DNA from: an uncultured delta proteobacterium
Lineage (GTDB): Bacteria > Myxococcota_A > Polyangia > Polyangiales > Ga0077539
Assembly (NCBI GenBank): GCA_903860995.1
Contig: CAIOSS010000823.1
Location: forward strand, 1 to 8,369
Reading direction: 5' to 3'
DNA: 8,369 nt
Below the pieces are notes generated by a model. It was not told the origin of the DNA, ran no database searches, and saw nothing but the letters and a program-made list of their open reading frames with translations. The position numbers and the translations under genes are program-made. Below, piece after piece: positions 6,222 through 8,369 of this stretch (positions within the stretch are counted from its first letter, which is position 1; each line of letters opens with the position of its first letter).

Positions 6222-7126
6222 GGATCCTGTACCTGGGCATGCCCATCGGCGCGCTCATGCTCCTGCGCGAGGGGCATCAAATCGTCGGGGCGTGCATCTC
6301 GCGCCTCAACTCGCCCGGCATGTCGCGCCTGCGCCGCGCCCTCGCGGCGACCGGCGCGCCGCTCCTCGGGCGGCCCGACCTCACCCAGCCCGGCGTGCAG
6401 TCGCTCATCGCGTCGACCGAGCCCGACCTCGTCGTGAGCTGGTTCTGGACCCGCCGCATCCCCGCGACGCTCGTCGCCCTCGCGCCCCACGGGGGCATCA
6501 ACGTGCACCCGTCGCTGCTCCCGCGGCACCGCGGGCCCGACCCCTATTTCTGGACGCTGTACCGCGAGGACGCCGAGACCGGCGTGACCGTGCACCGCAT
6601 CACCGAGGTCTACGACACGGGCCCCATCCTGCTGCAGCGCAGGGTGCCGGTGCCGCCGCGGGTCAACGCGTGGCTGCTCGCCCGCGCGCTCGATCGGCCC
6701 TCCCTCGAGGCCGTGCGCGACGTGGTGCGCGGCATCGCCGACGGCACCCTCTCCGACGAGGGCGCCCCGCAGGACGACGCGCTGGCGACCGAGGCCCCGC
6801 GGCCGACCGACGACGACTGCGAGATCCTCTGGGACCACCCCGCCTCGCGGGTGATCGCCCGCATTCGCGCGGCCTCGCCGGATCCTGGCGCCTTCACGGG
6901 CCTGGGAGAGGGCACGCTGGTCGTGCTGGAGGCGCAGCACTTTCCTCGAGCGCCCCGCGGGCTCGAGCCCGGCGACGTCGCCTGGCTGCCCGAGGGCGTG
7001 GTGGTCGCGTGCGGCGGCGGCGAGGCGGTGCTGCTCACCCGGGCCCGCAGCGAGGATGACGACGTCGTGGTGACCGGCGAGCGCATCGCCGCGCTCCTCC
7101 CGGGGCTTCGGAGGGTCGACGGATGA
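6218..7126 (+). CDS. Methionyl-tRNA formyltransferase-like protein
   Basis: This encodes 302 residues with both Fmt domains. The N-terminal formyltransferase domain has the catalytic triad Asn95-x-His97 (in GINVHPSLLPRHRG) and Asp133 (in EVYDTGPIL). This family transfers a formyl group from 10-formyltetrahydrofolate to an amine; in Fmt the acceptor is methionyl-tRNA(fMet). The C-terminal OB-like domain is also visible: CEILWDHPASRVIARIRAAS (201-220) aligns with the E. coli IDW...IRAFNPWP region. The triad sits about 13 residues earlier than in E. coli Fmt. The first half is shortened around the loop that contacts initiator tRNA, where SRLNSPGMSRLRR replaces a longer basic loop. It could therefore be an Fmt paralogue with another acceptor, such as an amino sugar or amine. 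No def gene, the usual fmt neighbour, is nearby. It overlaps both neighbours by ATGA. Confidence 0.82.
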   Translation: MRILYLGMPIGALMLLREGHQIVGACISRLNSPGMSRLRRALAATGAPLLGRPDLTQPGVQSLIASTEPDLVVSWFWTRRIPATLVALAPHGGINVHPSLLPRHRGPDPYFWTLYREDAETGVTVHRITEVYDTGPILLQRRVPVPPRVNAWLLARALDRPSLEAVRDVVRGIADGTLSDEGAPQDDALATEAPRPTDDDCEILWDHPASRVIARIRAASPDPGAFTGLGEGTLVVLEAQHFPRAPRGLEPGDVAWLPEGVVVACGGGEAVLLTRARSEDDDVVVTGERIAALLPGLRRVDG

Positions 7127-8369
7127 CCGTGCTGCGTCGCTCCCTCGTCGCGCTGATCGCGCTCGTCCTGGGCTGTCGCACGCGCGAGGCGCGCCCGCCC
7201 GCGCCTCCCCCTGCGGCTCCTTCCATCGCGGACGTGGGGGGCACCCCCGTCGCGCCGCCGGTGCACCACCCGCCCGTGTCGGTGCAGGGGCCGTGGCAGT
7301 CCCCCGAGGCTCGCTCGGCGGCGGTGTCGCCCGCGCTCTGGCTCGACGGCGCGGCGCGCAGCGCGGCGGCCGTGGCGACCCCCGATGCAGGCGCGGCGGA
7401 GATGCGCTGGCTGTCGTGGAGCGCGACGGGGGCGGCGGTGGTGGCGCGGCACATCGTGGGCTGGATCCCGCCGGGATCGGCGATGGCGCTCGTGCCCCGG
7501 GTGGGCGGCGCGACGGTGGTCTGGCCCGTCGCGCCGGGCGACGCGGGCTCCGGGTGGCGCGCCATCGACGTGACGGCGACGGACTTCGCGGGCGACGAGC
7601 ACGAGGCCAACGCCCTGGAGGTCGCCGCGTCGGAGTGGGCGCTGGCAGCGATGGGCCGACGATCGCGCGAGGGCGTCGCGGAGCCTGCGCCGTCCATCAC
7701 CCTCGGCGGCGTCGCGCTGCGGGTGGAGCCCCGGCGCAACCCCCCGGTGGCGCTGCTCGGGGACGTCGAGCTGACCCGCGGCGACGACCTCCTGGGCTTC
7801 GAGCGCGCGCTGGGCCTCGACCCCGACGACGTCGCGGGACACTGGACGGCGCTCTCCCGCGGCCGGTGCCACGACGCCCGGCTGGAGATCTACCGCGTGC
7901 AGCGTGATCGCGCGGAGTGGAAGGGCGCCGTGGCCATCGGCCGCGAGGTCGGCGTGCGCTGGCTCTCCGTCGACGCCGGCCCCGGCGGCGTCGTGGTGAG
8001 CTGGTACCAGGACCTCATCCCGATGCGCATCGAGTGCACCCGCGGCGCCGACGCACCGACGATCGCCGACCAGGGCCTGCGCGTCGCGCTCTTCCCCGGT
8101 GACCGGCTCATGGAGCGCGCGCCGAGCACCAACGCCACGCGCCTGCTGAAGCAGCAGGGCGTCGCCTACACCGAGCACTTCTATCGTTACGAAGACCGCG
8201 GCGGCACGCGGGTCTCGGCGCGCGAGCTCGGGGTCGACGAGCACGCGGTCATCAAGACGCTGGTGATGGAGGACGACCAGAAGCGCCCCTTGATCGTGCT
8301 CATGCATGGCGACCGCGAGGTGAGCACCCGGGAGCTCGCGCGGGTGGTGGGCGCCCGCAGCGTGCAGGC
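7123..8369 (+). CDS. Lipoprotein-like region fused in frame to a YbaK/EbsC aminoacyl-tRNA deacylase domain (3' end outside window)
   Basis: From the ATG at 7123 the frame is open to the window end, giving at least 415 codons. Residues 1-18 form a signal peptide with a VLGC lipobox (Cys18). A Pro/Ala-rich linker runs to about 58, followed by about 270 residues I do not recognise, with strands such as VGVRWLSVDAGPGGVVVSWY. From Met330 (base 8110) the sequence becomes a textbook YbaK/EbsC start (MERAPSTNATRLL). It continues GVDEHAVIKTLVMEDD, with Lys378 matching the catalytic lysine of YbaK (Lys46 in E. coli), then LIVLMHGDREVST. YbaK proteins hydrolyse mischarged Cys-tRNA(Pro) and relatives in the cytoplasm. 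About 70 residues of the domain lie beyond the window. No stop separates the parts, and G/C third-position bias continues across the joint. A lipidated exported deacylase makes little sense. Internal initiation at 8110, a non-functional signal, or a lost stop are the alternatives. It overlaps the formyltransferase gene by ATGA. Confidence 0.75.
   Translation, partial: MTVLRRSLVALIALVLGCRTREARPPAPPPAAPSIADVGGTPVAPPVHHPPVSVQGPWQSPEARSAAVSPALWLDGAARSAAAVATPDAGAAEMRWLSWSATGAAVVARHIVGWIPPGSAMALVPRVGGATVVWPVAPGDAGSGWRAIDVTATDFAGDEHEANALEVAASEWALAAMGRRSREGVAEPAPSITLGGVALRVEPRRNPPVALLGDVELTRGDDLLGFERALGLDPDDVAGHWTALSRGRCHDARLEIYRVQRDRAEWKGAVAIGREVGVRWLSVDAGPGGVVVSWYQDLIPMRIECTRGADAPTIADQGLRVALFPGDRLMERAPSTNATRLLKQQGVAYTEHFYRYEDRGGTRVSARELGVDEHAVIKTLVMEDDQKRPLIVLMHGDREVSTRELARVVGARSVQ
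8098..8102 (+). promoter_or_regulatory. Possible internal ribosome-binding site for a separate YbaK product
   Basis: GGTGA at 8098-8102 matches the 3' part of the AGGAGGTGA consensus and lies 7 bases before the in-frame ATG at 8110. This ATG is the position where free-standing YbaK/EbsC proteins normally begin. It could start a cytosolic deacylase from within the longer reading frame. A five-base match is suggestive only. Confidence 0.4.

Noticed and set aside
8100..8102. Out-of-frame TGA just before the YbaK start, which could be the original stop of the lipoprotein if a base was gained or lost.
   Set aside because: The lipoprotein frame keeps sensible protein sequence and G/C third positions right up to the joint, and the frame ending at this TGA is Arg/Pro-rich noise. 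It is kept only as an alternative for the fusion finding.
6610..8307. Long open frame on the minus strand opposite the formyltransferase and fusion genes.
   Set aside because: It is antisense to conserved Fmt and YbaK motifs, and its translation is low-complexity His/Arg/Gly/Asp. It results from the high G+C, which makes stops rare in all frames.

Overview
The window is very G+C-rich, about three quarters by eye. It is densely packed with genes whose third codon positions are almost all G or C. It encodes three predicted lipoproteins, a NagZ-type glycosidase of peptidoglycan recycling, and a zinc-ribbon membrane protein. Together these suggest a Gram-negative bacterium of the Myxococcota (Polyangia/Sandaracinaceae-like) type. 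That placement is inferred from composition and gene style; there is no marker gene here. I see no rRNA, tRNA, CRISPR array, insertion sequence or attachment site.

Layout, left to right. (1) 1-343 (+) is the 3' end of a HEAT-repeat-like protein. It runs tail-to-tail into (2) 348-1205 (-), a predicted lipoprotein with its own strong-looking promoter. (3) 1299-2420 (+) is nagZ. It runs tail-to-tail into (4) 2427-3272 (-), a lipoprotein with two carboxypeptidase-regulatory-like beta repeats. That gene is the last of a leftward cluster whose other members are (5) 3328-4080 (-), a double zinc-ribbon / membrane / winged-helix-like protein, and (6) 4119-4535 (-), a MutT-like Nudix protein with a damaged Nudix box. 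A 99-bp divergent region (4536-4634) separates this cluster from a rightward one. The rightward cluster is (7) 4635-6221 (+), an unrecognised protein with a Walker-B-like motif; (8) 6218-7126 (+), a methionyl-tRNA formyltransferase-like protein; and (9) 7123 to the window end (+), a lipoprotein-like segment fused in frame to a YbaK/EbsC aminoacyl-tRNA deacylase domain. Genes 7, 8 and 9 are joined by 4-bp ATGA overlaps and almost certainly form one translationally coupled operon.

How the genes may work together. nagZ acts in cell-wall recycling and looks unrelated to its neighbours. The rightward operon is the most interesting part. It links two families that normally act on aminoacyl-tRNA, a formyltransferase and a Cys-tRNA(Pro)-type deacylase, with an NTPase-like protein of unknown role. 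The deacylase domain begins exactly where free YbaK proteins normally start. It is preceded by a Shine-Dalgarno-like GGTGA, yet no stop codon separates it from a 329-residue lipoprotein-type region. Either this is a real fusion, possibly with a second internal start giving a cytosolic deacylase, or a stop has been lost through a mutation or assembly error. The second notable item is the MutT-like protein, in which two of the three Nudix-box glutamates that bind metal are replaced by His and Arg.
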